From Candidatus Shapirobacteria bacterium (GTDB lineage Bacteria; Patescibacteriota; Microgenomatia; UBA12405), in the NCBI GenBank assembly GCA_018500045.2, contig JAHBAQ020000068.1, positions 1 through 25,236 of the forward strand: a stretch of DNA of 25,236 nt, read 5' to 3'. Numbering within the stretch: position 1 is the stretch's first letter; each line of letters opens with the position of its first letter. Positions 1 to 8,268 of this stretch are shown here, piece after piece. Made by a program: the position numbers and the translations under genes. The notes under the pieces were generated by a model. It saw only the letters and a list, made by a program, of their open reading frames with translations. It was not told the origin of the DNA and searched no databases.

Positions 1-19
1 AGATGTGTATAAGAGACAG
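1..19. other. Tn5/Nextera mosaic-end adapter (artefact)
   Basis: The first 19 bases match the Tn5 transposase mosaic end used in tagmentation libraries, and the same sequence closes the window in inverted orientation. This is library sequence, not genome. The reading frame of the adjoining HD-domain gene runs directly into it, so that gene is cut artificially. Confidence 0.97.
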
Positions 20-639
20 GTTGGATCTAGCCAAATTAACCTGGAAAAATTAGTAAACAAAATTGCCAATAACGAAGCCACCCTTACTTCTTTAAAGAAA
101 AGAATATTTTCTCTTTCATACAAACTATCTAAAAAGAGTTTAATTGTCTCCTTTGGTAAAAAACCAATGGTATAACCATCCCTCAAAAAATAATCCAGTC
201 TATCAACAGATATATCTGGTAAACAATTTTCTAACAATGGGAAACTTTCTTTATTTAAAATTTTTCTTAAATCTAAACCGTTTCGTTTAATTATTTCCGG
301 AATCTCAGACTTCATTATCATCTCATCCAACTTACTGTCGGCAAACTCATGTTTTTCATTTTTTGTCACAAAATCAATCACATGTGAAAAAGCTGTATGA
401 GATAAATCGTGCAAGAGACAAACTATCTGTTCTTCTATTGGTCTTCCGTATCGACAAGACAAATACCATACTCCAATTGAATGTTCATATCGAGTGACCG
501 TTCTTATTGGCTGAATATAGTGTGGTGCTCCATCCTGACTAATCCTCTTTAATCTTTGAAAAATAGGCAGATCGATCAGATCCACAATAATCTGACTTTT
601 TATCTCCAACTGTCCATAAATACTATCGTCTACAATCAT
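20..639 (-). CDS. HD-domain phosphohydrolase (COG1078-like), 3' end missing
   Basis: About 206 residues of an open frame run from an ATG at 639-637 into the adapter, so the C-terminus is missing. Visible motifs are RYEHSIGVW, LLHDLSHTAFSH and, further on, VDRLDYFLRD. Together these give the H...HD...D metal-binding pattern of HD-superfamily hydrolases and closely follow the COG1078 / dGTPase-like layout (THTRFEHSLGV, LLHDIGHGPFSH, DADRxDYLLRD). By family it should hydrolyse nucleotides or phosphoesters in the cytoplasm; the substrate is unknown. The start lies only 3 nt past the tRNA-Gln 3' end, with no room for a ribosome binding site outside the tRNA. An in-frame ATG at 699-697 lies inside the tRNA and is not a plausible start. 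The gene is probably co-transcribed with the tRNA. Confidence 0.85.
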
Positions 640-642
640 CGG

Positions 643-713
643 TTGCCCTGCATGGATTCGAACCACAATACTCAGCTCCAAAGGCTGATGTCCTACCATT
701 AGACGACAGGGCA
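643..713 (-). tRNA. tRNA-Gln (anticodon UUG)
   Basis: The minus strand folds as a cloverleaf. The acceptor TGCCCTG pairs with CAGGGCA, the anticodon stem is TCAGC/GCTGA with loop CTTTGGA (anticodon TTG), and the T arm contains GGTTCGAATCC. The discriminator is A and no CCA is encoded. The likely promoter is the TATAAT at 780-775. The first ten bases of the tRNA are repeated at 755-764 in the leader. Confidence 0.93.
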
Positions 714-732
714 TTGATAAATTCAATGCTTG

Positions 733-763
733 GCCCTTAGTCCCCAGGGGGGGGCGACAGGGC
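733..763. repeat. GC-rich palindrome in the tRNA-Gln leader
   Basis: A G/C-rich 31-bp segment stands out in AT-rich DNA. The ends GCCCT (733-737) and AGGGC (759-763) are complementary, and the interior holds GTCCCC facing GGGG...GAC-type complements, so a strong hairpin is expected. The decamer CGACAGGGCA at 755-764 is an exact copy of 704-713, the 5' end of tRNA-Gln. It also shares GACAGGGC with the GC-rich insert in the mtaB-like gene (14474-14509, opposite strand). It may be a small dispersed repeat. Confidence 0.6.
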
Positions 764-774
764 AAAGTGTTGTT

Positions 775-780
775 ATTATA
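775..780 (-). promoter_or_regulatory. -10 element for tRNA-Gln
   Basis: A perfect TATAAT on the minus strand lies just after the pflA stop and about 60 nt before tRNA-Gln. A transcript would start near 768 and include the GC-rich hairpin. No clear -35 is visible. Confidence 0.5.
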
Positions 781-792
781 CAACAACCAGGC

Positions 793-1518
793 TTATTTCA
801 CTACCACTTCAGTAAAATATTCACTCAGAATTTTTCTAGCGTTTTCAATATTTTCTGATGTTGGGGGATTAACTTTAGAAAGTTTATACTTCATTCCTAA
901 TTCCTTATATTTATAAACTCCCAATGTATGATAGGGGAGTATTTCCAATTTTTCTATAGTTTTATAGTCTTTAAAATATTCACCCAACAATCTCAAATAT
1001 TTTTCTTCATCATTCCACCCCGGCACCAATACATATCTAATCCACATCGGTTTTCCCGTATCTTCCCTATATTTTGCCATTTCTAAAACATTCCTATTTG
1101 AAGCCCCAGTCAACTTTATATGCATTTTTTCATCAATATGTTTCACATCCAACAACAGTAAATCAGTTTTTTTGTAAAGTTTCTTTACTTCATCAGAAGT
1201 AATCATCCCATTCGTATCCAAAGCTGTCTTAATACCTCTTCTTTTCAAACTTCTAAACAACTTATTTAAACCCTTCGGTTGTAATGTGGGTTCACCACCA
1301 GAAACAGTGACCCCGCCCTCTTCTCCAAAATATTCCTTTTGTTTTTCCGCTAACTCGATTATTTCTTTCCTTTTCATCAATTTTCCGCCTTCTCTATCCA
1401 GCAAATCCGGATTATGACAATATAGACAACGAATATTACATCCTTGTAAAAACACCACCAACCGCAACCCTGGACCATCGTGAGTTCCAAAAGTTTCAAT
1501 AGAATGTACTCTTAACAT
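793..1518 (-). CDS. pflA: Pyruvate formate-lyase activating enzyme
   Basis: A radical SAM enzyme that installs the glycyl radical on pyruvate formate-lyase. The protein has 241 residues, typical of the family (E. coli about 246). It starts with the characteristic VHSIETFGTHDGPGLR region, followed by the 4Fe-4S motif C27-x3-C31-x2-C34 (CNIRCLYC) and the VSGGEPTLQ SAM-binding segment. I chose the ATG at 1518. The frame could extend to a TTG at 1536, but that overlaps the end of pflB and adds residues that homologues lack. The start lies 4 nt after the pflB stop, so the two genes form a tight operon and are probably translationally coupled, with no Shine-Dalgarno sequence. Product assignment is firm; the start is fairly sure. 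Confidence 0.95.
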   Translation of the reverse strand: MLRVHSIETFGTHDGPGLRLVVFLQGCNIRCLYCHNPDLLDREGGKLMKRKEIIELAEKQKEYFGEEGGVTVSGGEPTLQPKGLNKLFRSLKRRGIKTALDTNGMITSDEVKKLYKKTDLLLLDVKHIDEKMHIKLTGASNRNVLEMAKYREDTGKPMWIRYVLVPGWNDEEKYLRLLGEYFKDYKTIEKLEILPYHTLGVYKYKELGMKYKLSKVNPPTSENIENARKILSEYFTEVVVK

Positions 1519-1522
1519 AATT

Positions 1523-3739
1523 TTACATTGACTCAAAAAACGTTCTGGCCAAAACCTCTTCCTGTTGTTCCCTGGTTAATTTTACAAAATTAACTGCATA
1601 ACCAGAAACCCGAATTGTTAATTGAGGATACTCCTCAGGGTGTTCCATTGCTTTCAATAAAGTTGCTTTATCCATTACATTAACATTTAAATGATGACCA
1701 CTTTTCTTAAAATAACCATCAAGTAATTTTATTAAATTATCTTCCTGTTCTTCCACTGTTCCACCTAAGGTTTTGGTCGTAGTCGAAAACGTGTTTGAAA
1801 TTCCGTCACGAGCATTTTCATATCCCAATTTCGTTACTGAATTTAATGAAGCAATCGCCCCGCTAGTATCCCGACCATGCATCGGATTTGCCCCAGGAGC
1901 AAACGGTTCTCCTGATTTTCGACCATCAGGTGTTGAACCGGTTTTATGTCCATAAACCACATTTGATGTAATTGTCAAAACAGATAAAGTCGATTTTGCT
2001 TCTCTATAAATATAGTGTTTCTTCAATTCATTATTAAAAATTTCCACAATTTCTTTGGCTATTGTATCCACCCGATCATCATCGTTTCCATACTTTGGGA
2101 AATCCCCCTCAATTATAAAATCTGTCGCCACTCCCTGTTCGTTCCTCACCGGTTTCACTTTGGCATACCGAATAGCCGACAATGAATCAGTTGCTACCGA
2201 CAAACCAGCAACTCCAAAAGCCATCACCCGTCTAACATCAGTATCCAACAATGCCATTTGAGCTCTCTCATAATAATATTTATCATGCATATAATGAATT
2301 ACATTCATTGTATTTACATAATTTTCCGCCAAAAATGACAATGTCTCTCTATATCTTTTCCAAACTTCTTTGTAATCTAGATAACCATCTTTCACTGCAT
2401 CTACATCCAAAATTTTAATCCCGGTCATTTCATCCACTCCCTCATTAATCGCCAACAATAACGCCTTGGCAATATTACACCTGGCCCCAAAAAACTGCAT
2501 TTGTTTCCCGGTCTCCAACATTGACACACAACAACTAATTCCATAATCATCAGTACAACCACAATCTCTCATCAAATCATCATTCTCGTATTGAATTGAT
2601 GAAGTATCAATTGACACCTTAGCGCAAAATTTCTTAAAATCCTCAGGTAGTTTTTCTGCCCATAATACCGTCATATTTGGTTCAGGCGACGGTCCAAGAT
2701 TGTAAAGTGTCTGTAAAAATCTATATGTGGTTTTTGTTACCTTATGTTGACCATTGGTCCAACAACCACCCAAAGCTTCAGTAATCCAAGTTGGGTCACC
2801 AGCAAACAATTCATTATATTCTTCGGTTCTTAAATGTCTCACCAACCTTAATTTCATTACAAATTGATCAATCAATTCTTGAGCTTGTTCTTCAGTCAAC
2901 ACTCCCTCTTTAAGATCATTTTCAATATAAATATCAAAAAAATTACTTACATTCCCCAAACTCATTGCTGCTCCATCATGTTCTTTTACTGCCGATAAAT
3001 AAGCTAAATAAGTCCACTGTATTGCTTCTTTGGCCGACAATGCCGGTCTGCCAATATCAAAACCATACGAACCTGCCATTTGTTTCATCATTTCCAAAGC
3101 AGTGATTTGTTCACTTACTTCCTCTCGTAATCTAATCAAGCCGTCATTCATTTCTCCAACTAAGTTATCCTTATCTTTTTGTTTTTCTTCAATCAATTTA
3201 TCCACTCCATACAAAGCCACTCTTCTATAATCACCGATAATTCTGCCTCTAGCATAAGCATCTGGTAATCCTGTCAAAATACCAGTTTTCCTCAAACGAC
3301 GCATTTCTTCAGTATAAGCACCAAAAACCCCGTCATTATGCGTCTTTCTGTATTCAGTAAAAATTTTAACTACATTTGGCGAAACTTCACAACCATTTTC
3401 TTCACAAGCATGCATTGTCATTCTAATTCCACCGGCTGGTTTAATCGCTCTTTTTAATGGCTCATCTGTCTGTAAACCCAGTACAACTTCCAATTCTTTA
3501 TCAACATAACCTGGTTGATGACTCACTATATTAGATACGGTTTTAGTGTCAATACTTAAAACTCCGCCTTTTTCAATTTCTTTTTTTAAAAGTTTTTTTA
3601 CTTTATTCCACAGTTTTTCTGTCTTGTCGCTTGGACCAGTCAAAAAATCGCTGTTGCCATCGTAAGGTGTAATGTTATGAAAAATAAAATCACGTACATT
3701 AAGCAACCCCTTATAATCCGATATATCTTTTTTATTCAT
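1523..3739 (-). CDS. pflB: Formate C-acetyltransferase (pyruvate formate-lyase)
   Basis: A glycyl radical enzyme converting pyruvate and CoA to acetyl-CoA and formate, a fermentative route that spares NADH. At 738 residues it is close to E. coli PflB (760). The catalytic cysteine pair is C403-C404 in [11 protein letters not shown]. The radical glycine is G713 in the C-terminal RVSGYAVNF motif. Substrate-loop motifs such as [11 protein letters not shown] and PEPNMTVLW are also present. It is first in the operon, followed by its activase pflA. A TTAAAT -10-like box ends 7 nt before the ATG, suggesting a leaderless message. No formate channel gene is visible in this window. The enzyme implies an anaerobic, fermentative lifestyle. 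Confidence 0.97.
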   Translation of the reverse strand: MNKKDISDYKGLLNVRDFIFHNITPYDGNSDFLTGPSDKTEKLWNKVKKLLKKEIEKGGVLSIDTKTVSNIVSHQPGYVDKELEVVLGLQTDEPLKRAIKPAGGIRMTMHACEENGCEVSPNVVKIFTEYRKTHNDGVFGAYTEEMRRLRKTGILTGLPDAYARGRIIGDYRRVALYGVDKLIEEKQKDKDNLVGEMNDGLIRLREEVSEQITALEMMKQMAGSYGFDIGRPALSAKEAIQWTYLAYLSAVKEHDGAAMSLGNVSNFFDIYIENDLKEGVLTEEQAQELIDQFVMKLRLVRHLRTEEYNELFAGDPTWITEALGGCWTNGQHKVTKTTYRFLQTLYNLGPSPEPNMTVLWAEKLPEDFKKFCAKVSIDTSSIQYENDDLMRDCGCTDDYGISCCVSMLETGKQMQFFGARCNIAKALLLAINEGVDEMTGIKILDVDAVKDGYLDYKEVWKRYRETLSFLAENYVNTMNVIHYMHDKYYYERAQMALLDTDVRRVMAFGVAGLSVATDSLSAIRYAKVKPVRNEQGVATDFIIEGDFPKYGNDDDRVDTIAKEIVEIFNNELKKHYIYREAKSTLSVLTITSNVVYGHKTGSTPDGRKSGEPFAPGANPMHGRDTSGAIASLNSVTKLGYENARDGISNTFSTTTKTLGGTVEEQEDNLIKLLDGYFKKSGHHLNVNVMDKATLLKAMEHPEEYPQLTIRVSGYAVNFVKLTREQQEEVLARTFFESM

Positions 3740-3746
3740 CTTGTTA

Positions 3747-3752
3747 ATTTAA
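3747..3752 (-). promoter_or_regulatory. Putative -10 of pflBA (leaderless)
   Basis: TTAAAT on the minus strand lies 7 nt before the pflB ATG, the spacing expected if transcription starts at or next to the start codon. It is a weaker match than the other -10 boxes in the window. The surrounding 3740-3878 interval is AT-rich and otherwise shows nothing I can name. Confidence 0.4.
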
Positions 3753-3878
3753 CTAAAATAAATACCATCCCTAATTATAAACAAAAAAACCAATTTAATC
3801 CAATGATTGCCTCAAAAATAATTCTCCATCAAAAACAACATCCTTATACCACAAGCCATATTAAAAACTTCTTATATG

Positions 3879-3960
3879 TGCCGAAGGAGGGACTTGAACC
3901 CCCACGTCTTGCGACATACGCACCTCAAGCGTACGTGTATACCAATTTCACCACTTCGGC
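3879..3960 (-). tRNA. tRNA-Leu (anticodon GAG)
   Basis: A class II tRNA with a long variable arm (TGTCGCAAGACG). The acceptor is GCCGAAG/CTTCGGC. The anticodon stem TACGC/GCGTA encloses loop TTGAGGT, giving GAG. The T arm contains GGTTCAAGTCC. The discriminator is A and CCA is not encoded. It is last in a three-tRNA unit Gly-Val-Leu. Confidence 0.94.
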
Positions 3961-3980
3961 TAAATTTTAAAGTATTAAGG

Positions 3981-4053
3981 TGGTCACTGAGGGACTCGGA
4001 CCCCCGACATCTTCGATGTAAACGAAGCGCTCTACCAACTGAGCTAAGTGACC
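3981..4053 (-). tRNA. tRNA-Val (anticodon UAC)
   Basis: Acceptor GGTCACT/AGTGACC, anticodon stem CTTCG/CGAAG with loop TTTACAT, anticodon TAC, and T arm GGTCCGAGTCC. It lies between tRNA-Gly(GCC) and tRNA-Leu(GAG), probably in one transcript. Confidence 0.94.
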
Positions 4054-4080
4054 AGGTTTCCTCAAGTGACAAAAAAAATG

Positions 4081-4153
4081 AGCGGGAAACGGGATTCGAA
4101 CCCGCGGCCTTCTCCTTGGCAAGGAGACGCTCCACCAATTGAGCTATTCCCGC
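4081..4153 (-). tRNA. tRNA-Gly (anticodon GCC)
   Basis: Acceptor GCGGGAA/TTCCCGC, anticodon stem TCTCC/GGAGA with loop TTGCCAA, anticodon GCC, and T arm GGTTCGAATCC. It is first in the Gly-Val-Leu unit, about 25 nt downstream of an expected start from the -10 at 4190-4185. Confidence 0.94.
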
Positions 4154-4184
4154 AAAAACTTAAAACTATTTAAAAGTTCCTCGT

Positions 4185-4190
4185 ATTTTA
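4185..4190 (-). promoter_or_regulatory. Extended -10 promoter for tRNA-Gly-Val-Leu
   Basis: The minus strand reads TGGTAAAAT, a TGn extended -10 (TAAAAT). The same extended -10 form recurs before many genes in this window. Transcription would begin near 4178. Confidence 0.5.
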
Positions 4191-4233
4191 CCAAATTCAA
4201 GATCTATCATCTACGATCTAAAATCTAGTTTAG

Positions 4234-4306
4234 TGCCGAAGGTCAGACTCGAACTGACATCCCAGGTTTTTCAGACCAGTGCCGTGACCATCTTGGCTAC
4301 TTCGGC
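4234..4306 (-). tRNA. tRNA-Phe (anticodon GAA)
   Basis: Acceptor GCCGAAG/CTTCGGC, anticodon loop CTGAAAA with anticodon GAA, and T arm CAGTTCGAGTCTG. The anticodon stem CTGGT/ACCTG contains one U-U mismatch at its second pair. A perfect TATAAT lies just upstream. Confidence 0.9.
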
Positions 4307-4316
4307 TTGTGTCCAT

Positions 4317-4322
4317 ATTATA
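4317..4322 (-). promoter_or_regulatory. -10 element for tRNA-Phe
   Basis: TATAAT on the minus strand ends 10 nt before the tRNA-Phe 5' end, so the primary transcript would begin almost at the mature end. Confidence 0.55.
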
Positions 4323-4375
4323 CTAAAAAGTTCTTGTTTTTCTATGATCTAAAAAAAACTACCACTTATTATCAG

Positions 4376-4457
4376 TGCCAGGGATGGGACTTGAACCCAT
4401 ATGTCTTTCGACACACCGTTCTGAGCGATGCTTGTATACCAATTTCAACACCCTGGC
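4376..4457 (-). tRNA. tRNA-Leu (anticodon CAG)
   Basis: A class II tRNA with variable arm TGTCGAAAGACA. The acceptor is GCCAGGG/CCCTGGC. The anticodon stem CATCG/CGGTG encloses loop CTCAGAA, giving CAG. The T arm contains GGGTTCAAGTCCC. One of four leucine tRNAs in the window. Confidence 0.93.
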
Positions 4458-4469
4458 AAAGTACCACTT

Positions 4470-4475
4470 ATTCTA
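4470..4475 (-). promoter_or_regulatory. Extended -10 promoter for tRNA-Leu(CAG)
   Basis: The minus strand reads TGGTAGAAT, a TGn extended -10 box ending 12 nt before the tRNA 5' end. It is of the same type as the promoters at 4190 and 15832. Confidence 0.5.
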
Positions 4476-4497
4476 CCATTCAAAGCTAATTTTATAG

Positions 4498-4503
4498 TAA
4501 AAT
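4498..4503 (+). promoter_or_regulatory. -10 element for the guanylate-kinase-like gene
   Basis: TAAAAT ends 13 nt before the ATG at 4517, so a transcript would carry a leader of only about 6 nt. There is no Shine-Dalgarno sequence. Confidence 0.4.
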
Positions 4504-4516
4504 CCATACATCAAAT

Positions 4517-5395
4517 ATGAAATCTAACATTTCTACCAAAGACATTAATGCTGGCAAAAAAGTAATTGAAAATCTTTTGGTAAAAAATCCTCGGCTTATT
4601 CCTTACTATCTCAAAGAGATTCTCCCTAAATACAAAAAATTTTCACCTAATATTTACAAATATGGCCTTTGGTGCTGTCACCAAAAATTATCTAAAAATC
4701 TTAAATACGACAAAATAATTTTTCTGGTCAGTGGTTTGGCCGCCGCCGGCAAAGACAGTATTTATCAAGAAATGACTAATTTAATCCCCGACATGTTTTT
4801 TAAAACCATCACTGCCACTTCACGACCCCTCAGAGAAAACGAAACTGATGGAATCGATTATTTCTTCTATCAAACAAATGAATTTATTAGATCGCTCAAA
4901 AACAACGAATTTTTAGAATTTATCAAACGCGGCGAAACTTATTACGGTCTCCCAAAAAAAAGTCTCGATTTTGCTTTTAATCAACCAAAGCCAATTATTT
5001 ACTGCCAAATTGAAATGAGCGGTTGGTCAAAATTAGAAAAATATATTAAATCAAAAAAACTCAACGTCCTAATTATCAAAGAATTTATTATGCCCGATAT
5101 GTCCGTTTCTGAATATATTAGTTGGCTGACCAATAATAGGTTAGGGGAGGACCTGGAATCTCGAATAAACAAATCCGGTTGGGAAATTCAAAAAGCCGCC
5201 ACTAAAGCCAATATTATTCTTACCAATCGTATTCGCGAAAATATTCCAACGCTAAATTACATCGCCAAAACCGTCATTAATCAATTAATAGAAACCGCCA
5301 ATCTTACGGAATTTACACCATTCAAAACCATCGCTGATACACTAAGTAATACCCATCAAATAGAAGAAATAATTTCTGCTCACGATAATATTTAA
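4517..5395 (+). CDS. Guanylate-kinase-fold protein with N-terminal extension
   Basis: A 292-residue protein. Residues about 66-260 follow the guanylate kinase layout: P-loop SGLAAAGKDS (72-81), the GMP-binding TSRP segment at 101-104 followed by DGIDYFFY, then GETYYGLP at 139-146. By family it would phosphorylate GMP or another nucleoside monophosphate. Two oddities are visible. The Walker A Ser/Thr is replaced, giving GKDS rather than GKST. There is also a roughly 65-residue N-terminal extension (residues 1-65) that I do not recognise. Ordinary Gmk is about 200 residues, so this may be a divergent or repurposed kinase rather than the housekeeping enzyme. It stands alone on the plus strand, its stop directly abutting the stop of the convergent gene. 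Confidence 0.7.
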   Translation: MKSNISTKDINAGKKVIENLLVKNPRLIPYYLKEILPKYKKFSPNIYKYGLWCCHQKLSKNLKYDKIIFLVSGLAAAGKDSIYQEMTNLIPDMFFKTITATSRPLRENETDGIDYFFYQTNEFIRSLKNNEFLEFIKRGETYYGLPKKSLDFAFNQPKPIIYCQIEMSGWSKLEKYIKSKKLNVLIIKEFIMPDMSVSEYISWLTNNRLGEDLESRINKSGWEIQKAATKANIILTNRIRENIPTLNYIAKTVINQLIETANLTEFTPFKTIADTLSNTHQIEEIISAHDNI

Positions 5396-5731
5396 TTAGT
5401 CTTTCACTGTCCCTAAAAGTCCATTCACCAAAGACAAAACTATTCCAAATAATACTGCCCAACCGAAACTCGCTACAAAAAATCCTGGCACTACTGATGA
5501 CACTAACATAATCATCAAAGCATTAATTACCAAATTAAACAAACCTAAAGTTAAGATATTAATTGGTAAAGTCAACAATGTCACAATTGGTTTAATTAAA
5601 AAATTTACTATCGACAAAATTACAGCCACAACCACCGCCACCAAAAATCCATCAACTCTTACTCCCGGAATAATATAAGCACTAATCATTATTGCCACTC
5701 CCATCAAAAATAATTTGATTATTGTTTTCAT
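5396..5731 (-). CDS. YvlD-like / phage holin family 4 membrane protein
   Basis: A 111-residue, almost wholly hydrophobic protein with about four transmembrane segments (roughly 5-22, 28-50, 54-78, 86-107). The pattern around NFLIKPIVTLLTLPINILTLGLFNLVINALM is diagnostic in my recollection of the YvlD / COG1950 family of small inner-membrane proteins, once named after holins. The function is unknown, with envelope-stress links in some bacteria. It is convergent with the kinase-like gene: the TAA at 5393-5395 and the TTA at 5396-5398 abut with no base between. A short gap (5732-5769) separates it from upstream purB, so it may be co-transcribed with purB. Confidence 0.8.
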   Translation of the reverse strand: MKTIIKLFLMGVAIMISAYIIPGVRVDGFLVAVVVAVILSIVNFLIKPIVTLLTLPINILTLGLFNLVINALMIMLVSSVVPGFFVASFGWAVLFGIVLSLVNGLLGTVKD

Positions 5732-5769
5732 AAAAAAACTTTAGACCAAAATCACCAGCAAATCAATTA

Positions 5770-7236
5770 TTACAATATTTCTTCCGGATTATATTTCGCT
5801 GCTTCGGGATATTTTTTAACTACCGATTCAACTCTCTTAGCAAAGTCATCTATTTGATCCGCAGCATTACCCACAAACTCAATTGGTTTTGCAATTGCCT
5901 CGGTTAATTTATCTTTTGATAACCCTAATCTAGTATCACTAACTAACCTGTTGATTAAATCATTCGTTTGATTTCCACTATTTCTCATTCCCAAAGCCAC
6001 AGCTACAGAATGTTCCTTGATTGCTTTATGAGCAACCTCGCGTCCCACACCATTTTTTACCGCCGTCATTAATAATCTGGTTGTTGTTAAAAATGGCAAA
6101 TATTTATCCATTTCTCTCTGAATTACTGCCGGATAAAATCCACACTCATCCAATACTGTCATCGTTGTTTCCAAAACACCATCTGCAGTAAAAAATGCAT
6201 CAGGAATAGCTACTCTTCTGGTTGCTGAACAACTCACATCACCACCAAACCATTGATCCCCAGCATTTGCTGCTGTCATCGTTACATAGCCAGACAAAAT
6301 ATTTCTAAAAGCATTAATTCTTTCACTTGATCTACTATTCATTTTATGAGGCATTGCCGTTGATCCCACTTGGCCATCTTTAAACCCTTCAGTAAATTCT
6401 TCCAAACCAGCCATCACCCTGGCAGTCTTTGCCAAACTTGACGGACCTGAAATCAATTGATACAGAGTTGACACCACTTCAAAATCCAACGATCGGGGAT
6501 ACACCTGTCCCACACTTCCAATTACATTTTTAAAACCCAAAAAATCAGCTATTTTTTTCTCTAATACCTCTACCTTTTTTTTATCTCCATCAAAAAGTTG
6601 TAATTGATCTGTCTGTGTCCCTACTGCACCTTTAATTCCTCTCAAAGGATATTTGTCAATTAATGTTTCCAACCTGTCAAATCCCATTAATAATTCCTCG
6701 CCAAAATTAGCAAACACCTTACCAATCAAAGATGGCTGAGCTACCGCCAAATGAGTTCTCTCTGGATAAACCAAACCATTATATTCCACTGCCAGCCGAG
6801 CCATTCGTGATAATGTTGCCACCGTATGGTCTCGTAAAATTTCCATTCCCATTTTAATCTGCATTTGCTCTGTGTTATCTCCCTGATCGCGTGATGTCAT
6901 TCCCAAATGAGCATATTCATAACCAGCCAAGTTATTAAATGCCTCAAGTTTTGCTTTTTCATCATGCCTCAACTCCCTTTCTCTTTTTTTAATCGACTCC
7001 AAATCAACATTATCTTTCACTTTCTCATAAGCCTCAATTGCTTCTGTTGGAATATTTAAACCCAATTCCTTTTGAGCTTTCATTACCGCAATCCATAATT
7101 CTCTTTCAAAAACAATTCTTTTCTCTGGCGAAAAAACATTCACCATCGGGGTACTGGCATATCTATCAGCTAATGGATCAGGAATTAATGGTCTCTCACT
7201 AACAGCAGTATCTACGTTTTTTATTCTTTCACTCAT
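5770..7236 (-). CDS. purB: Adenylosuccinate lyase
   Basis: Catalyses two steps of purine synthesis: SAICAR to AICAR, and adenylosuccinate to AMP, each releasing fumarate. It has 488 residues with the fumarase/aspartase fold. Visible motifs are YEYAHLGMTSRDQGDNT (106-122), the substrate-binding segment ERTHLAVAQP (159-168), LRGIKGAVGTQTDQLQLFDGD (198-218) and the superfamily signature GSTAMPHKMN (291-300). The order and wording of these motifs look closer to animal-type ADSL (LGATSCYVGDNTD, RGVKGTTGTQASFLQLF) than to E. coli PurB; that comparison is from memory. The second Ser of the usual GSSxMPxKxN signature is Thr here. A TGTTATAAG extended -10 ends 5 nt before the ATG. PurM elsewhere in the window suggests purine synthesis is at least partly retained. 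Confidence 0.93.
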   Translation of the reverse strand: MSERIKNVDTAVSERPLIPDPLADRYASTPMVNVFSPEKRIVFERELWIAVMKAQKELGLNIPTEAIEAYEKVKDNVDLESIKKRERELRHDEKAKLEAFNNLAGYEYAHLGMTSRDQGDNTEQMQIKMGMEILRDHTVATLSRMARLAVEYNGLVYPERTHLAVAQPSLIGKVFANFGEELLMGFDRLETLIDKYPLRGIKGAVGTQTDQLQLFDGDKKKVEVLEKKIADFLGFKNVIGSVGQVYPRSLDFEVVSTLYQLISGPSSLAKTARVMAGLEEFTEGFKDGQVGSTAMPHKMNSRSSERINAFRNILSGYVTMTAANAGDQWFGGDVSCSATRRVAIPDAFFTADGVLETTMTVLDECGFYPAVIQREMDKYLPFLTTTRLLMTAVKNGVGREVAHKAIKEHSVAVALGMRNSGNQTNDLINRLVSDTRLGLSKDKLTEAIAKPIEFVGNAADQIDDFAKRVESVVKKYPEAAKYNPEEIL

Positions 7237-7241
7237 AACAA

Positions 7242-7247
7242 CTTATA
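7242..7247 (-). promoter_or_regulatory. Extended -10 promoter of purB (leaderless)
   Basis: The minus strand reads TGTTATAAG (TGn plus TATAAG) ending 5 nt before the ATG at 7236, so the predicted transcript starts at or next to the start codon. Confidence 0.5.
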
Positions 7248-7266
7248 ACATCAGCTGGCTTCAATA

Positions 7267-8268
7267 TCAATCCAGGGCTGACAATAACACTTTTCCAATA
7301 TTTTTTCTCTGGGAAATCCTCTCAAACGCTTCGTTTACTTGTTCCAACGGAAAAATTTTATCAATCTCCGGCAAGATATTATATTTTTTCATCACCTCAA
7401 AAATTTCTGTAAATTGTTTTTGGCAAAAATCCTTATTTTCAATTAACGGCCACATCAAAAACCCCGCCAAAGTTGCATTTTTACTTCTCAATTTTCCCAC
7501 CAAATTTTCCTCTACAATTGGACCACTATATGCCCCATAAGTACACCAAATGCCATTTAATGGTTTAATTAAATCCAAATGCTCCGACACTAATTTTTGT
7601 CCCACCGCATCAAAAATTACATCAATTCCTTCAGGAAAAATCTTTTTTATTTCCGCCGATAAATTATCGGTTTCTCCATTTATTGGAAAATCAACACCCA
7701 AACCTTTTAATACTTTTTCTTTTTCCAAACTGGAGTATGTCCCAATAATTTTAGTTTTAGGATACATTGCTTTAATTAATTTCACTAAAGTACTTCCCAC
7801 CCCACCAGCAGCACTATGTATTAACACTGTCTGACCATCTTTCATCTGAACTTTTTTTGACAACATTGTATAAGCCGTAAAAAAAATCATCGGTATTGCC
7901 GCCCCTTGTTCAAAAGAAAATTCTTCCGGCAAACGATAAAGGTATTTAGTCTCAATATTGGCATATTGAGCAAAACCACCACTTGTCCCTTTACCTGTCA
8001 GTGCCAATGAAAAAACTCTATCTCCAACTTTAAAATCAGTTATACCTTCACCAACTTCTACAATTTCTCCCGAAAACTCACCCCCAATAGTAAACGGTAA
8101 AACCGAATTTGTTGGATATTTTCCTTCAATTAACAATTTTTCATAAAAATTAATTCCCGCAAAATGTACTTTCACTGTCACCATATTTACCGATGGGGGA
8201 TTAATTTCTGTTTCTTCGATTAACAATGGTTTATTAAATTCAGACAATCTAACACTTTTTGTTTTCAT
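7267..8268 (-). CDS. NADPH:quinone oxidoreductase-like MDR enzyme
   Basis: A 333-residue medium-chain dehydrogenase/reductase. The N-terminal GroES-like part carries HFAGINFYEKLLIEGKYP, then GGEFSGEIVEVGEG and VGDRVF. The Rossmann nucleotide-binding part carries HSAAGGVGSTLVKLIKA at about residues 151-167 (AAGGVG). The cysteine and histidine zinc ligands of alcohol dehydrogenases are absent, pointing to the zinc-free quinone reductase branch (Qor-like), probably NADPH-dependent. The substrate is unknown. Its ATG overlaps the TGA of the upstream methyltransferase gene (ATGA, 4 bp), so the two are translationally coupled and probably act in one pathway or stress response. Confidence 0.88.
   Translation of the reverse strand: MKTKSVRLSEFNKPLLIEETEINPPSVNMVTVKVHFAGINFYEKLLIEGKYPTNSVLPFTIGGEFSGEIVEVGEGITDFKVGDRVFSLALTGKGTSGGFAQYANIETKYLYRLPEEFSFEQGAAIPMIFFTAYTMLSKKVQMKDGQTVLIHSAAGGVGSTLVKLIKAMYPKTKIIGTYSSLEKEKVLKGLGVDFPINGETDNLSAEIKKIFPEGIDVIFDAVGQKLVSEHLDLIKPLNGIWCTYGAYSGPIVEENLVGKLRSKNATLAGFLMWPLIENKDFCQKQFTEIFEVMKKYNILPEIDKIFPLEQVNEAFERISQRKNIGKVLLSALD

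Noticed and set aside
1..19. Transposon inverted repeats bounding a mobile element
   Set aside because: The sequence is the engineered Tn5 mosaic end used for library preparation, and no transposase is present.
3872..4489. Open frames across the tRNA cluster on either strand
   Set aside because: They are readings through tRNA genes with repeated tRNA-derived motifs such as RDLNPHVLRHT, a well-known false-ORF pattern.
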